Positions 23,016 to 33,767 of a DNA stretch of 64,000 nucleotides are shown piece by piece. Under the pieces are notes generated by a model. It was not told the origin of the DNA and made no database searches. It saw only the letters and a program-made list of their open reading frames with translations. The position numbers and the translations under genes are program-made. Position 1 is the stretch's first letter. Each line of letters opens with the position of its first letter. This DNA is from Steinernema hermaphroditum (lineage: Eukaryota > Nematoda > Chromadorea > Rhabditida > Steinernematidae), in the NCBI GenBank assembly GCA_030435675.1, contig CM059624.1, forward strand, positions 4,364,769-4,428,768, in the 5' to 3' direction.

Positions 23016-24929
23016 ATGCAGTCGGTTCTTGGTACTCCGTTTCCTTTAACACGGCAAACGACGCGTCCTGAGTTCGACACCGTCCTCCACTGTGTCCATC
23101 GCATGGTACAGGCTGTCGCCACTGACCCGCGCGATCCTTGGCCGCACACTACTCTCGATGAATACGAGCATGGTGAGCTTTTTCGTCTGTCTCCCGCAAT
23201 AACGTTCGGTTTTCTAGGTTCTGGAAATAAACTCGGAGAAGGAAGCTACGGCGTGGTCATTAAAAGTCACGTCATCGACAAGCCTGAGAAGACATGCGCC
23301 ATCAAGATGATGAGCTTCTCGGATGACCTCGAGCACATCTTCAAGTCTAACAAGAGTGATTCTCTGAAGAAAGAACTGTGAGTAAAGTCACAAGATTAGA
23401 TGGTTTAGCCAATATTGTTCAGGAAAAAAATCAAGGTGAATATGGAGGATGCACTCAATGAAATTTACGTGCTTAATCGGTGAGGGAATAATCGCCAACG
23501 AGGTGCACTCAAATCAGCAGTTTAGCGTGCGCCACGTGAATATCCTCCATTGTCATGCTACGTTTCTCCACCAGGGTTACATAGCCGTTGTAATGCCAGT
23601 TATGACTTCTTTGCTCAGCGTTCTGAAGAAATACCGCGCGATGATGGGAAATGGCGCTCCAGGACTTCCAAAAGAAATCGTAGCGAACGTTGTGCGGCAG
23701 CTTCTGGGAGGACTGGAACATCTTCACGCCTTCAAGATCATCCATCGCGATTTAAAAGCAGACAACATCTTGCTCACAGATGGAGGTGTTGTGAAGATTT
23801 GCGATTTCGGACTCTCACTTTTACTCGAGGACGACAAGTGTTCTGATTGTGTTGGAACGTTTGGATTTTTTGATGCAGATGTGGTAAGTCGCTTTACGTT
23901 CTACTGGTGTTTCTATGTTTCGAATTTCAGATGATGAACAAAAACGAGAAGGTCTATTATTCATATCCCGCCGATGTGTGGTCCGTTGGAATGATCATCC
24001 TTGAAATGGCAATTTACTATCCACACTGTCTGAATCACCGCCAAAGACCAGAAGAACTTCCGATGCTAATGCGAACGACGCAGAGAAACTTCCAAATCGT
24101 CTCACGCCAGTTCTTCCCGCAAATCAACCGTGATCTTCTTCGTTACGACGAGACGCTGTACCGCCTTTTGGACACGAAGATGTTGACAAACGAAAGCTCT
24201 GACCGCATGCTTCCAGGAGATCTGACCAAATTTGGATGGATTCAGAATTGCTCTTTGCCCAATCTTGGTGAAAGTGCTCAGCTCATCCGGCAATTCGTCA
24301 ACCACACCCTTCAGCGTGATGTGCAACCGTCGACGACGCCCAACGTGGAACGTCTTGAATCGGTATATAGTGGATTATGAGTTGTGAATCAGTAGGCGCT
24401 TTCAGATCGATCTCCCGGATAGCCTCACTCTTGATGAGGCTAAGCGCTATCGATTTAAGGCGTTCGCTTACTTCCGTCACGAGAAGTCCGATATCAAGGC
24501 AGATGAAGCGGAGAAAATCGATCTCTTCTGGAAGACGATACGCCCTGAAGAATCAAGCCGCCCGGAAAAGACGTGGCGGAAAGTCGTCCAGAGCGGTTTG
24601 CAGAAGGTCTTCGATGCTCGCTTCAGCCTTCGCAAAGGACATACCATCGATTTGCTGAGCAATAGCATTCCCGTTCTAGCACGTCACTACCATAACAAGG
24701 GTCATCTGATCACCACCGACATCCCCGTCTTCGAGAACCATGTGAAGCAAACGGCCTTGGAAGCTATGAAGCAAGCCAAGCTCGGAATCGAAAATTTTGC
24801 CGGTAAATTATAGCAAGGAGTCGACGTAGTTATCGTAATTCTGTTTCAGTTTCACTTTGCCAACTGTGCGACTGGATTACAGCGAAGGACCGTTATGCTT
24901 ATATAAAAGTGGAGGTGACGGAAAAGTAA
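23016..24929 (+). CDS. Divergent Ste20-like protein kinase with C-terminal extension
   Basis: Exons: 23016-23172, 23218-23377, 23423-23479, 23526-23883, 23931-24362, 24406-24802 and 24850-24929. Kinase motifs in order: Gly-rich loop GEGSYGVV, the ATP-anchoring Lys in CAIKMM, alpha-C Glu probably in DALNEIYVLN, catalytic HRDLKADN (about 23743-23766), DFG in KICDFGLSLLL, and subdomain IX ADVWSVGMIILEMA. Between DFG and subdomain IX the usual GTPxYMAPE is replaced by GTFGFFDADV, so the APE motif is missing. After the domain come about 200 residues with helical character (VFENHVKQTALEAMKQAK). The catalytic residues are all present, so activity is possible. The subfamily is not certain. It lies in a same-strand run between icd-2 (276 bp) and a membrane protein (247 bp). 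Confidence 0.82.
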
Positions 24930-25001
24930 GATTAAGAACATTAGGAAAAATTAGGACTACATGATCCGGTTATATTGTATATATTGTCATATATCGATTC
25001 T

Positions 25002-25007
25002 AATAAA
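25002..25007 (+). terminator. Poly(A) signal AATAAA of the kinase gene
   Basis: AATAAA lies 73 bases past the kinase stop codon and before the next gene's start at 25176. Confidence 0.6.
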
Positions 25008-25175
25008 CGATTGTATCGGTGAAAAGAGATTTTGATCGGTACCCACTGCACTTGTGCATGTAAATCTGTGAAAAAGGAGTTAATTTCTTTTGCAAATTCC
25101 ACAGATGCGGATCTAGATAGAGCCGCCTGTCTCGAATGCTGCAGAACGCTCTCTCCACCCTCACTCTCATTTACG

Positions 25176-25979
25176 ATGAGTTCCGGAGCGGTCGAGTGCC
25201 CATCGGCGTCGAGCGATCTTCAGTGTGAGGCGTTTCGTGCGTTGCGTCCAGAACTGAGAAGAGGTAATCGCTGCTCCTAATCGCATCTACTACCGTACCC
25301 CTTCAGGATACTTTACCGTTCTCACGTCATGTCTTCAGTTTTTGATTGGGATGGGCTTTGTCGCTACTGGAATTGTCGAGGTGTTCGTTTACGATCGAGA
25401 TATTAGCGGTAAACGCACTTTCCTCACGTCGTCTATAACGAATGTGCTGTTTAGGACTCATTCTGGTGTTCTTCGGCCTTCTTCTGGGGATCCTCTGCAC
25501 GCAGCACTTCCTTGGGTGGCGCTTTAACTCGGCGACTCTCCTTTTGAGCCATTCGGCCGCGTGCGCCCTCATCGGGACCCTCATCTTCCTCTTCGTCATC
25601 GTTGTGCTTTTTTGTGATATTGACAATGTTGGGATTCTCGGTCATTTGGCTTTCAGGTGCGTTTTGTAAGTGTCATTTACTTTACAGCAAAGGCTTTAGG
25701 AGGCGCGTGTACGTCTTCATCATCGAAGCACTTCTCAGTCTTCCCCTCCTCTTCATGTTCGGAATAACCTCGTGGTCGAGGGCCGTCGAAATCAACAGAT
25801 TCGTCGAGAAGGCAGCCGTTTTCGTGCTGACAACGGAGAACATTGGAATTTTCACTCAAACTGCCCTCGGAGAGGAAGCATCGAAAACACAAGAGAAAAA
25901 GATTAGCGTCATGGAAGGGGGTGATGCGGGAATTTCATTGAGCCAAGAATCGAATCTACAAGGACATCGTTCAAAATGA
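25176..25979 (+). CDS. Unrecognised four-span membrane protein
   Basis: Exons: 25176-25263, 25307-25408, 25455-25656 and 25688-25979, all with good GT/AG sites. About 225 residues. The hydrophilic N-terminus (MSSGAVECPSASSDLQCEAF) is followed by four hydrophobic segments: around LTSCLQFLIGMGFVATGIVE, LILVFFGLLLGILCTQHFLG, CALIGTLIFLFVIVVLFC and VYVFIIEALLSLPLLFMFG. A short basic loop (KGFRRR) precedes the fourth, then a tail rich in Glu, Thr and Lys. The layout recalls MARVEL, claudin or tetraspanin-like four-span proteins, but no CCG or WxxWC signature is seen, so no family is assigned. The gene is third in the icd-2/kinase run. Confidence 0.7.
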
Positions 25980-26548
25980 TGTTGTGCGGACTAGGTTATG
26001 TTTTGTGATTTTTTCCGGTTAAAATGAAATCTCTAGAAATCTTCATAAAACAGCAATTGAGCACACATTCAGATGTCGCTGAAAGTTATTGCAGAGCCTT
26101 CTTCGCTACGACCCTTCTTCCTTGCTTTTCCTACAGGCTATATCCCAAGAAATGTATGGTGACGGCTGTCAATGACGTCTAAAGAAAAAAGCGACGAGAA
26201 AAGCTAGCGGTACGGGCGTCATGCGAAAGTTTGACGAACGTTAAAAGAATACCTGTCATTCAACCGCTGGAGTCCCACCCGGAATGCTTGTAGGCCTAGC
26301 AACTTCGATAAAGAATACGGTGGAACCAGCACTGCAACGTTTGTGGGGAAATTTTCGGGTTGTACGGGGTCGTTGTGTTTGCGAGACTAATCTCATTAGA
26401 GCTCAGCTTCCTGTTGGCTATGTTCTCGTTTAGATGATCATGAAGTGGTTGTCGATTGAGTGCTGCGTGTTCTTGTTGACTCCATGTGTGCTTAAACATG
26501 TGCGACTGTTTTTTCATTTTAAGCGTTTTTTCAGAGTTACCGATCGAA
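25980..26548. other. Intergenic region upstream of the eL33 gene
   Basis: No gene seen. The right end (26524-26533) carries the TTTTTTCAG acceptor used before the eL33 start. Confidence 0.5.
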
Positions 26549-26951
26549 ATGCCTATGCTCACATCGAAGTCGGCAGGAAAGCTGCACGTGAAGGGTATCT
26601 TCACTGGATTCAAGCGGGGACTCCGCAAGCAGTCGGAGAATACATCCCTCGTCAAGCTTGATGGCGTTTTCAATAAGGACGACGCCCAGTTCTACGTCGG
26701 AAAGCGCGCCGTCTACATCTACAAGGCGAAGAAGACCACCGCCACTCCCGGAAAGACTCCTAGCCGCGTCAGAGCCATCTGGGGCAAGGTCACTCGCGTC
26801 CATGGAAACAGCGGGGTTGTTCGCGCCAAGTTCCGCCGCAATCTGCCTCCCAAGGCTATGGGACACCGTATCCGCGTGGTAAGTGACAAAATCATCTCGA
26901 GTGAATACTTATTGTGTTCTTTTTCAGATGCTCTACCCCAGCAACATCTAA
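26549..26951 (+). CDS. rpl-33: 60S ribosomal protein eL33 (RPL35A)
   Basis: Structural protein of the large ribosomal subunit. Exons 26549-26878 and 26928-26951. TTTTTTCAG ends 15 bases before the ATG, a likely trans-splice site. The protein contains [72 protein letters not shown] and [13 protein letters not shown], and ends MLYPSNI, all as in the eL33 family. 117 residues, normal length. The last exon encodes only seven residues. Confidence 0.96.
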
Positions 26952-27673
26952 CCCTATTGTTGTTCAATTCGTTGTAAATTTTTTCATTAAAAGAAGTCTG
27001 TTTACCATTGTCTTTTATTGATTAGATATGCTGGTGATTGGATGAACGCTTTCGGTGTTTTGTGAGTGCGATTCATGGGTTCCGTCGTGTTGAGCTGCAC
27101 GTAGTGAATGCATCAGATCTGTGGATGTATGCATGATTTTTGGGATGGTTTGTTCCTCATCGGAGTTGACAAATAGTCGCCTTTTGTTGAACTGCATCTG
27201 TTTGTTTCTCGCTGTAGACGTTGAAAGTGAGCTTATCTTCTTCAGCAATGCCATCAAGTTATTTTCTCGAATGTGGCTCAAAAATGATAGATTTTCATCA
27301 GAATGAGACGTACGGGAGTGCGATTCATGGATTCTGTCGTGTTAAGATGCTCGTAGTGTTTGCCCTTACGTCGTGGTAGGATCAGTAGCTGGACTCCCGG
27401 AACCTAATGACGCTTGATTTTTTGCACTCCTAGCCGGGCTACATCCGCAGCGCGTATCATAAGATTAATGAGTCCAATGAGATCATCGAGATAAGCAAAT
27501 GACCAGCTGGCGGAAGAACCCGACCCTGGGAGGAGATCGCAAACCGGTGAACGCTTCACCCCCTTCCCGTCCCGATTTCGCTTTCGGGGAACCTGATTTG
27601 CGATGGGTTAGCGGGGTATATAAGGGTGGTTTGTTGCGGATTAGGGCAGCTCAGTCTTATCTCAGCAGCAGCC
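26952..27673. other. Intergenic region with a short direct repeat and a TATA promoter
   Basis: A 45-bp word starting GAGTGCGATTCATGG occurs at about 27064 and again at about 27316 with several mismatches. 27445-27501 is an open stretch reading GYIRSAYHKINESNEIIEIS preceded by CTCCTAG, which could be an isolated last exon, but nothing to its left joins it. The promoter of the downstream peptide gene is at the right end. Confidence 0.45.
27617..27624 (+). promoter_or_regulatory. TATA box (TATATAAG) of the Pro/Gly/Cys-rich peptide gene
   Basis: TATATAAG in a GC-rich setting, 57 bases before the ATG at 27674. A start of transcription near 27650 would give a short 5' leader. Such TATA boxes are usual for strongly expressed, tissue-specific nematode genes. 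Confidence 0.6.
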
Positions 27674-27999
27674 ATGAAGACAGCCACCGTCGTCCTCTTC
27701 GTCGCTCTCGTCGGCTTCTCCAACGCCTTCTTCTTCCCTCAGTCCGGCGGCGGAGGATGTGGATGCGCGTAAGTCCTCTAGAATCCATCACAGATTCGAA
27801 GAATCCCCTTTTCAGCCCTCCCCCGCCTCCTCCTCCCTGCCACTGTGCTCCTCCTCCACCTCCCCCGGCCTGTGGCGGTGGCTGTGGTGCTCCCCCGCCG
27901 CCACCTCCTCCGGCTCCCTGTGGCGCTCCTAGTGGATGTGGCGGTGGATACGCTCCCCCTCCTCCTCCTGTTGGTTACGCCACTGCCGGAAAGAAATGA
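27674..27999 (+). CDS. Small secreted Pro/Gly/Cys-rich peptide
   Basis: Exons 27674-27768 and 27816-27999. A signal peptide is clear: MKTATVVLFVALVGFSNA, with cleavage likely after Ala18. The mature part, about 75 residues, alternates poly-Pro blocks (6-8 residues) with short Cys/Gly blocks (GGGGCGCA, CHCA, ACGGGCGA, CGGGYA), and ends GYATAGKK. Nine or so Cys residues in CxC or GCG settings suggest cross-linking in a cuticle, eggshell or mucus-like matrix, or a metal-binding peptide; this is inference. No named family is recognised. AATAAA at 28059-28064 is the likely poly(A) signal. Confidence 0.75.
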
Positions 28000-28058
28000 G
28001 AAGCCGTAGATCCTTAGAATCCTACTGTTTGTAAAAAATGTTTTCTTTCAATTCCACA

Positions 28059-28064
28059 AATAAA
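28059..28064 (+). terminator. Poly(A) signal AATAAA of the Pro/Gly/Cys-rich peptide gene
   Basis: AATAAA 60 bases past the stop codon. Confidence 0.65.
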
Positions 28065-28393
28065 AACTTTCTCCGCTGGCGTTGTTGCATCTTCTTTACC
28101 CTCTATAGTGATTAAAAGAAACAGCGACATGATCGCCGGAATACATGCCGCTGTTTATTGGAGGTCATGCACACTGACAGCTCGATCGTTGTTTACGCTG
28201 AACTTACGAAAAACGTAATTCGAACCCTGAGTCGTTCCAAGACCTCCTTAAACATTGATACTCCGTTCAACCTCGAATTCCCACCATTTGTTGTTTTCCG
28301 GAGTAGCCGCTTCAGCTGCGTGTATTGACAGAGCGCTATTACTGGCAGATTTACTTATGATCATCTCAAGTGTTTCAGGAAAATCTGCTAAAC

Positions 28394-29646
28394 ATGGCAG
28401 ACCTTCCGGGCATGGACGTCTTTGCCGCCCCACTGAAGTGCACCCACTGCGACGTCGTGAAGACCGGATTCGAGAGTCTTAAAGTAAGCCATTCAACCTG
28501 GGAAAAACACTGATTTTCACTCTTATACTTGCAGATTCACGTGTGGATGGAACACACTACTTGGCTGCCGCTCCGCTGCATGATTTGCAAAGCGCAGCGC
28601 ACCACTGTGCAGCAGATGCGCGAGCACATGATTGCCGTGCACAAGGACCAGCCGGTAGGCGCCTACTCGAATTTCTTGGTTTCACTGGTGGTTTCCCTTT
28701 ACAGCAAATCTTCCAGTACCATTACAACAAGGTCGCGGAGTTCGTGGAGCGCGCCGTGCAGACGGCCGTCAACCGACACGTCCAGGAGCAGCGTAACATG
28801 CTGATCAACTTCTATGGAGGTTTTCATGGCGAGATGCCGAGACTGGAGAACGTGGAGGAAGCGAACATTGTCAGGGACGAAGCTGTTACTGGAGAAGAAA
28901 TGGCTACACTTGCGGACATGTTTGAGGTTGACAGCTCCTTAATGAACAACACCGGCCTTGACCACCACAAAATGGACGATATCGAGCGCGAGCCCAGCAC
29001 CATCGAAATTGAAAAGCATGAAAACAACGTGGATCCCGCTGGAGACGGAGTGATAATTATCGAGCCAAACAACAATGAAATCACCAAGGACGAAGTTGTC
29101 GATCACAAAGTTGAAGCGCCGGGTATGTTCTTTGTATGAGAAGCTTCAATCTAGTACCAAGCCTCTTCAGGTCCTTCTTCTGAATATCTGCACCAAGCTT
29201 TGGACGCCATGCACACCACGAAGCGTATGGCTGCGTCTCCAGAGGCGCCGGTCCAGCGCAAGAAAAAGCTACGACAGTGCAAGTCGGAATTTGGCGCCAG
29301 CCCAGCTGCAGAGATCCCCGCGGCTGAGCAGTGCAGGGTCTGCCTTAGCAACGTGACCCAGAAGAACCGCACCAATCATGTCTTCATGCATCTCGGAAAG
29401 GACTACTTCGTATGTGGTTGCGGTTTAGCGTCTGATGCAGTCATGTGGGCAATTTAGATCAATCGATACTGTTGCCTGTTCGAACATTGCCAGTACGGCA
29501 GTCACCGCAAGGATGCCATCGATATGCATTTGGCCAAGGAACACAAGAAGCGTGACCGTACCATGATCAATGACAGAAGCAAGGACCTGGATCTGGAATT
29601 TGACGCAATGGCAGCGAAGATGTTCGGAGAGAGTGGGGAAGACTAG
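28394..29646 (+). CDS. C2H2-type zinc-finger protein, unrecognised family
   Basis: Exons: 28394-28483, 28535-28654, 28705-29122, 29171-29409 and 29458-29646. GTTTCAG ends 14 bases before the ATG, a likely trans-splice site. N-terminal fingers: CTHCDVVKTGF...IHVWMEH and CMICKAQRTTVQQMREHMIA with a terminal His. A helical region (HYNKVAEFVERAVQTAVNRH) and an acidic middle follow (EREPSTIEIEKHENNVDPA). Then a basic patch QRKKKLRQCK and two C-terminal fingers: CRVCLSNVTQKNRTNHVFMH and CLFEHCQYGSHRKDAIDMHL. About 350 residues. The paired, split fingers suggest a DNA- or RNA-binding nuclear protein; no ortholog is named. Confidence 0.8.
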
Positions 29647-30091
29647 ACAAGAAATATCCTTTTGTCATTGGTTTGTTTATCGACTGTTTGTACAAGTATA
29701 AATTCAACGTCTTAGTAAAGGTTTCTCATTGTTCACTCTGTCACCACTATCAATCACTACTGTTTGCGGAATGGTCTCTGTATGTTGAGGCGCCAATGTC
29801 TCGACGTTCCGGTGCAGATTCTGGAGAAGTATGTGCACTCATCCAGCGGACGTTTTCCACAGATCTGTGCCCCCTCATACGCAAAAAGTGGTGATTCCTT
29901 CTAGGCGAGAGTCAAGTTGACCACATCTGATATCGTTGAGCTGCGGATAACAGCAAAACAACCGAACAAGCCACAATACAGTAGGTCAGAAATAAACCAT
30001 TTAAGGTAAAGAGTCATTAATTAACAAGAAACATAATAAATATACAAGACAACAAAAATATAAATGGATACATCCCGGTCGGCTTAGTTAC
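29647..30091. other. Intergenic region between convergent genes
   Basis: Holds the two 3' ends. AT-rich from 29990 to 30065. No gene seen. Confidence 0.5.
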
Positions 30092-31161
30092 TTATTCACA
30101 GTCTTCGGCTTCTTGCTAAAAGTAAAGTAGTCATTACTACGTTGAAAGCGGCGAGCGCATACCTTCGGGGAGGTCGGCTTGATCGAGAAGATCAGCCAGC
30201 AGTGGTCGCCTTTTCTGTCCTCCACGACTTCCAGCGACGATTTTCTTGACGGGTGCATAATCCGGTAGGCCCTATTCTTTTCGGTCGTTGTACTCCTTTC
30301 GTGAGTGGCCGTTATTGCATCCCATTCCGCTGCTTCCATCCAGAAACCAACGGTTCGCCGATGTTCATCGCAGATCCCATTTGAGGCTCGCCACTTTTCG
30401 ACGAATTCTATGACGGCGGAGCCGGGGAAACGGAACATGTGCTCTTCGTAGAAGTCCTTGTGCGGCATGTCGAAATAGGCGGCGAAGTGGATCCTTCTCT
30501 GCAGTAGAAACATGCTCGCGAAGACAGGCAAAATCTCAGGCACAAGGTCGCATCGCTCCACGTCGAATCTGCACAAGTAGATGTTGCTCTTGTAGCGGTC
30601 GATGAGTTGAAGAAGCAGTTCCGGCTGCTCGCGGAGTCCCCTAACAGTGATGTACTCGAATACTGTCGGCAGACTCTTCACCACTTCGGCGACGGCCTTC
30701 TCGCGCGCCTTCGGGACATTGGATATGGCGAGCTTCGTGGGGAAATTGTCCAATCCACGCGCCACCGGGAGTTCAGCAAAGAGCGAGTGGACTCTGCTCA
30801 CATCTTCTGCGACGACATTTCTTCCGCTAATGGTCAGGTTTCCATCGAGTTCTGTTTTCGTCGCTTCTCCTATGCTCACTTCGGACAGGCGGGCGCAGCA
30901 CTTGCGCGACAGATCCCAGGTGTCGTATCTTCTGTAACCGTCTTTGAAACTGTACTTCAGCGCGTTGTAGACGAGTTCTTCTGCCTCGAGATCCATGTGG
31001 ACAGCGATCCACATGCGCACTTCGAAGCGATTATTCTTTTCTTCGCCGACGGCTTCGCTCCAACCCGCGTGTTTCTTTACAGCTCTGGCGATTTTCGGCA
31101 ATCTTTCGTACGCAATGAAGCCGGCGAGCTGCTCCATGGCCGCATCGGGCAGAGAGTTCAT
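30092..31161 (-). CDS. F-box-like protein, nematode-expanded type (tentative)
   Basis: Main exon 30163-31161. TTTTAG lies 3 bases before the ATG. The N-terminus MNSLPDAAMEQLAGFIAYER followed by LPKIARAVKKHAGWSEAV resembles an F-box helix set (start MNSLPxxxxxxLxxFI), which would bind SKP1. The rest, about 290 residues, is mixed helix and strand with repeated Leu-rich segments and no known motif, as in many fast-evolving nematode F-box proteins. A GTATGC donor at 30162 and TTTTAG at 30116-30121 suggest a short last exon ending EAEDCE; reading through without splicing ends instead at 30088 with KKPKTVNK. The function is inferred from position of the motif only. Confidence 0.55.
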
Positions 31162-31535
31162 GGCCTAAAAGGAGATATATATGGCAATGAACGAGGAGAA
31201 TAAGGAGATAGACAGCGCGAAGAGCACGCACTCGATAAACCAACAGGAAAGTGTACAAAAAGGGGTCACGGATCGAGTGTCTGCAGACATTCCAGACATT
31301 CGTGTCGAGAGAAACAGTTTGCTTGATTGCAAATCTTGGAGGGGCGTTGTTTCTTCTCTGACATTTCTGACCTTCTATAAATGCGTGAAGTTCCGGTCTT
31401 ATTGACCGACGATTTCGCCCAAGAGGCGGAACATATTTTCCGTTTTACCTGCGCACCTCTCTGCCAGTCCATGCGGTTCCGGTTCCGATTTTTTTCCTTT
31501 TCCTTTGTTATTTTAATTTTTTTGTGCGATTTCGA

Positions 31536-32552
31536 CTTGCGACTTTCGCTGTCATGTAGTGTGTGTTCTGGAAACAACACCTACTCGTTTGCGCTCTCAG
31601 AGCTCGCAAGTTCCGCTGAGCAGAGGCCTTCGCGCGCTTCATTCGATCGTTGCCATGCCACATTCCATTCATCTTTGATCTTTCAGAAGTTTTCTGATGA
31701 GCGACGCCGTGAACGGATCGCCGGAACGAAGGTCGGCGCCACCGTTGAGAAGACCGAAGCCACGCAGGAGACGGTGCCGGTCGACTTGTCAAGGACGCGC
31801 AGGCGAATGATGACTTCGCTGGACTTTCTCAAAGATCAGTGCCGTATTATGGAAGAGCGGAAGTGAGCGCAGAAATGCTCGAAACCATCTTAGATCCATT
31901 CGTTTAGGCGCAGGCGAGAAGAAGAAGACGAAGCTGTGAATGGACCGAAGAAGATAAAAGCGATCCAGGGGGACTTTCGCTTCTCGATCCGTGTTCCCGC
32001 GGTCGAGAATCCTCAAGCTTCGAACAGAAACGTCTCCCTCTACTCCTCCTCTGACGAGTACGAGGGAGAAGCGCCGTCGCAGGAAGATATCATGGACAGC
32101 GTGTTCCCCGACTTCTTGGAAGATGCTCAGTAAGCCCGGAACATCAATTTCCGCAACCTCTCTCCGTTTAGGTCTGCAGATGGTGTCGAAGATGAACTCT
32201 CCCAAGAAACTGGCAACGAGTTTGGATTCTCTGTGCGCACGCGGTCCACTCAGGGCACGATTCCGGGCACTCCGATCGGTAGCTCTTCCGTTTCCGACTT
32301 CGAAGAAGACGCCCCACGGCAAGGCGTTGTGGGTTCTATCTTCGGGGATCTCCTCCACCGCAACGACGACAATCCACCCGCGGAACAAGAGCACTTCGAC
32401 ATTAGCACGCCACCCGAAACTGCCGATGGAAACTATGACTGGGGTGCTAGGGGCTGCTGGGTCGTCCGCAAATGAATAACTGATTATTTACTGTATGTAA
32501 CCACTGCTTGTAGATTATACGTAATAATTGGTTTGTGTTGGTATTGTAATGT
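31536..32552 (+). repeat. Segmental duplication, inverted and deleted copy of 11330-12747
   Basis: Nearly identical to the minus strand at 11330-12747 except for a 399-bp deletion after base 31720 or so. The two breakpoints in the intact copy share CCG, which remains once here. Confidence 0.9.
31697..32475 (+). pseudogene. Deleted, frame-shifted copy of the unrecognised charged protein gene
   Basis: The same start (ATG at 31697) and the same exons 3 and 4 as the gene at 11409-12586, with the same TTTCAG acceptor 10 bases upstream. The deletion takes the end of exon 1, all of the 44-bp intron 1 and most of exon 2: 355 coding bases, not a multiple of three. Reading from the original ATG stops after about 37 residues. 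Beyond the deletion exon 2 remains open in another frame (GTKVGATVEKTEATQETVPV), as do exons 3 and 4. An upstream in-frame ATG at 31381 exists but has no support. Few other differences (for example Arg to Thr in FSVRxRSTQG) mean the copy is young. Confidence 0.75.
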
Positions 32553-32653
32553 GGCATTACTACGGCCACGACCACCGTGTCGTGCGGCAGCGACGGTGTG
32601 TGCCACCAAAGACAATCGTGATTATCGAAAGTTCACTAATTCCCACAGTAACC

Positions 32654-33090
32654 AATGATGGTCCGTGAAGTTGGATCGGACGAAAAGATGCAGAAGAGCG
32701 ACTTCCAGAAGACAATGATGAGCGACTTGGTCTCCAAGGCGGACACGCTAGCTACCCGAGAAGGCGATCGTCTTCTGAAAGTCCCTCTTCGGTGCGTCAA
32801 GGTTTGTTGAACAATATAGTGCGTGCACATCGAACACGCTTCCCGAGGAGGCCCTGTGCCAACGCCGAAGCCCTCGGGGCGATCGTCGACTGGTTGCGGA
32901 TGTACGAGGAGTAGGAGCCCCGCGGAGGAGATTTGCCAGGTCCACTGTTTCAACCGGAACGTCGCTAAGGAGGACACAGAACTCCTGGATGAGCTGGAGC
33001 CTCGGCCGAAGCTGGCGGCCGTCATCAACGCCGCCTACTATTTCGAGATGCCAGACTTTATCCACATGTATCCACTCCAATGTAGCGCAC
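32654..33090 (+). pseudogene. SKP1-like fragment, probably decayed
   Basis: Three pieces in order resemble SKP1/elongin C-fold proteins: KMQKSDFQKTMMSDLVSKAD followed by EGDRLLKVPLRCVK (from ATG 32654); then NAEALGAIVDWLRMYEE (about 32858-32908), which is like the SKP1 VIEWCEHH helix; then DTELLDELEPRPKLAAVINA followed by AYYFEMPDFIHM (about 32972-33070), like the SKP1 LFELILAANYLxIxxLLD helix. The second piece ends in TAG and is in a different frame from the third, and no GT/AG intron restores the reading. It may be a real gene with an unusual intron or a sequence error. It lies 1.5 kb from an F-box-like gene. Confidence 0.4.
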
Positions 33091-33239
33091 CAAGCACAAA
33101 TCTGATCAGGAGGATGCTAAAAACCCCTAGGATATTACGGTAGCATCGAGGGTAATGCCAATCTGCCTTTGGAAGTTGGACCACCCACGAAGAACACGCA
33201 TTGTAAAAACGGCCATGATCGCTGCCGTTTACTTCTAGC

Positions 33240-33450
33240 CTCTAGTATTCCCGAATGGAAACGGCTCGGGAAGTGTTGCAGGGGCGCCGATCGTCGGAGT
33301 CGTGGAGGATCTGCTATCGCAGTGGTCTTCCGAAGCTGGGAGTGGCCATGGGGTGGGGGGGGAGCGGAGGCGTCGTTGCTTCAGAAAATCTTCCGGAAGA
33401 ACCCGGGGAGAAGCAGCGGTCATAGGAGTTGCGCGGCGGTCTTCAGAGCA
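33240..33450 (+). repeat. Dispersed repeat copy 2, related to 11110-11310
   Basis: See the partner. Shared words on this strand include GTCGGAGTCGTGGAGGATCT, CTGCTATCGCAGTGGTCTTC and CGTCGTTGCTTCAGAAAATC. Divergence is clearly higher than in the adjacent segmental duplication, so it is older. Confidence 0.6.
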
Positions 33451-33767
33451 GCGCAGATGTTTATATGAGTATATTGTACGAAGGTCTAGTGGGACAGAAC
33501 GTAGGAACCTTGGAGCTCCCAGAGGGGCGGGGGAGGAGGGGCTGCGTTGCTGCGATGACCTCCAGGTTAGACGCCATCAAAGTTGCGAAGCTCCGTTGGC
33601 AGAGATATCCAATAGTTTCTCGTCCTCCTAAGAGAGGACGAAATGCTTCTTTAATGTACTCCCCACATAAATGGCTGTTCATATGAGTTTTAAGACAGAA
33701 AAGCAAGATAACAACCAAACGTAAAATCAATAACAATAACAAGTAACAACAACATCTCAATCATCTT

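Noticed and set aside
27445..27501. Open stretch GYIRSAYHKINESNEIIEIS after CTCCTAG
   Set aside because: Looks like a last exon, but no upstream exon joins it in frame within the gap; too short to call.
31381..31866. 161-codon plus-strand frame that runs through the deletion of the inverted duplicate
   Set aside because: It begins in unrelated DNA upstream, crosses the gene's 5' leader in the wrong frame and only meets the true exon 2 frame because of the deletion. Treated as pseudogene.
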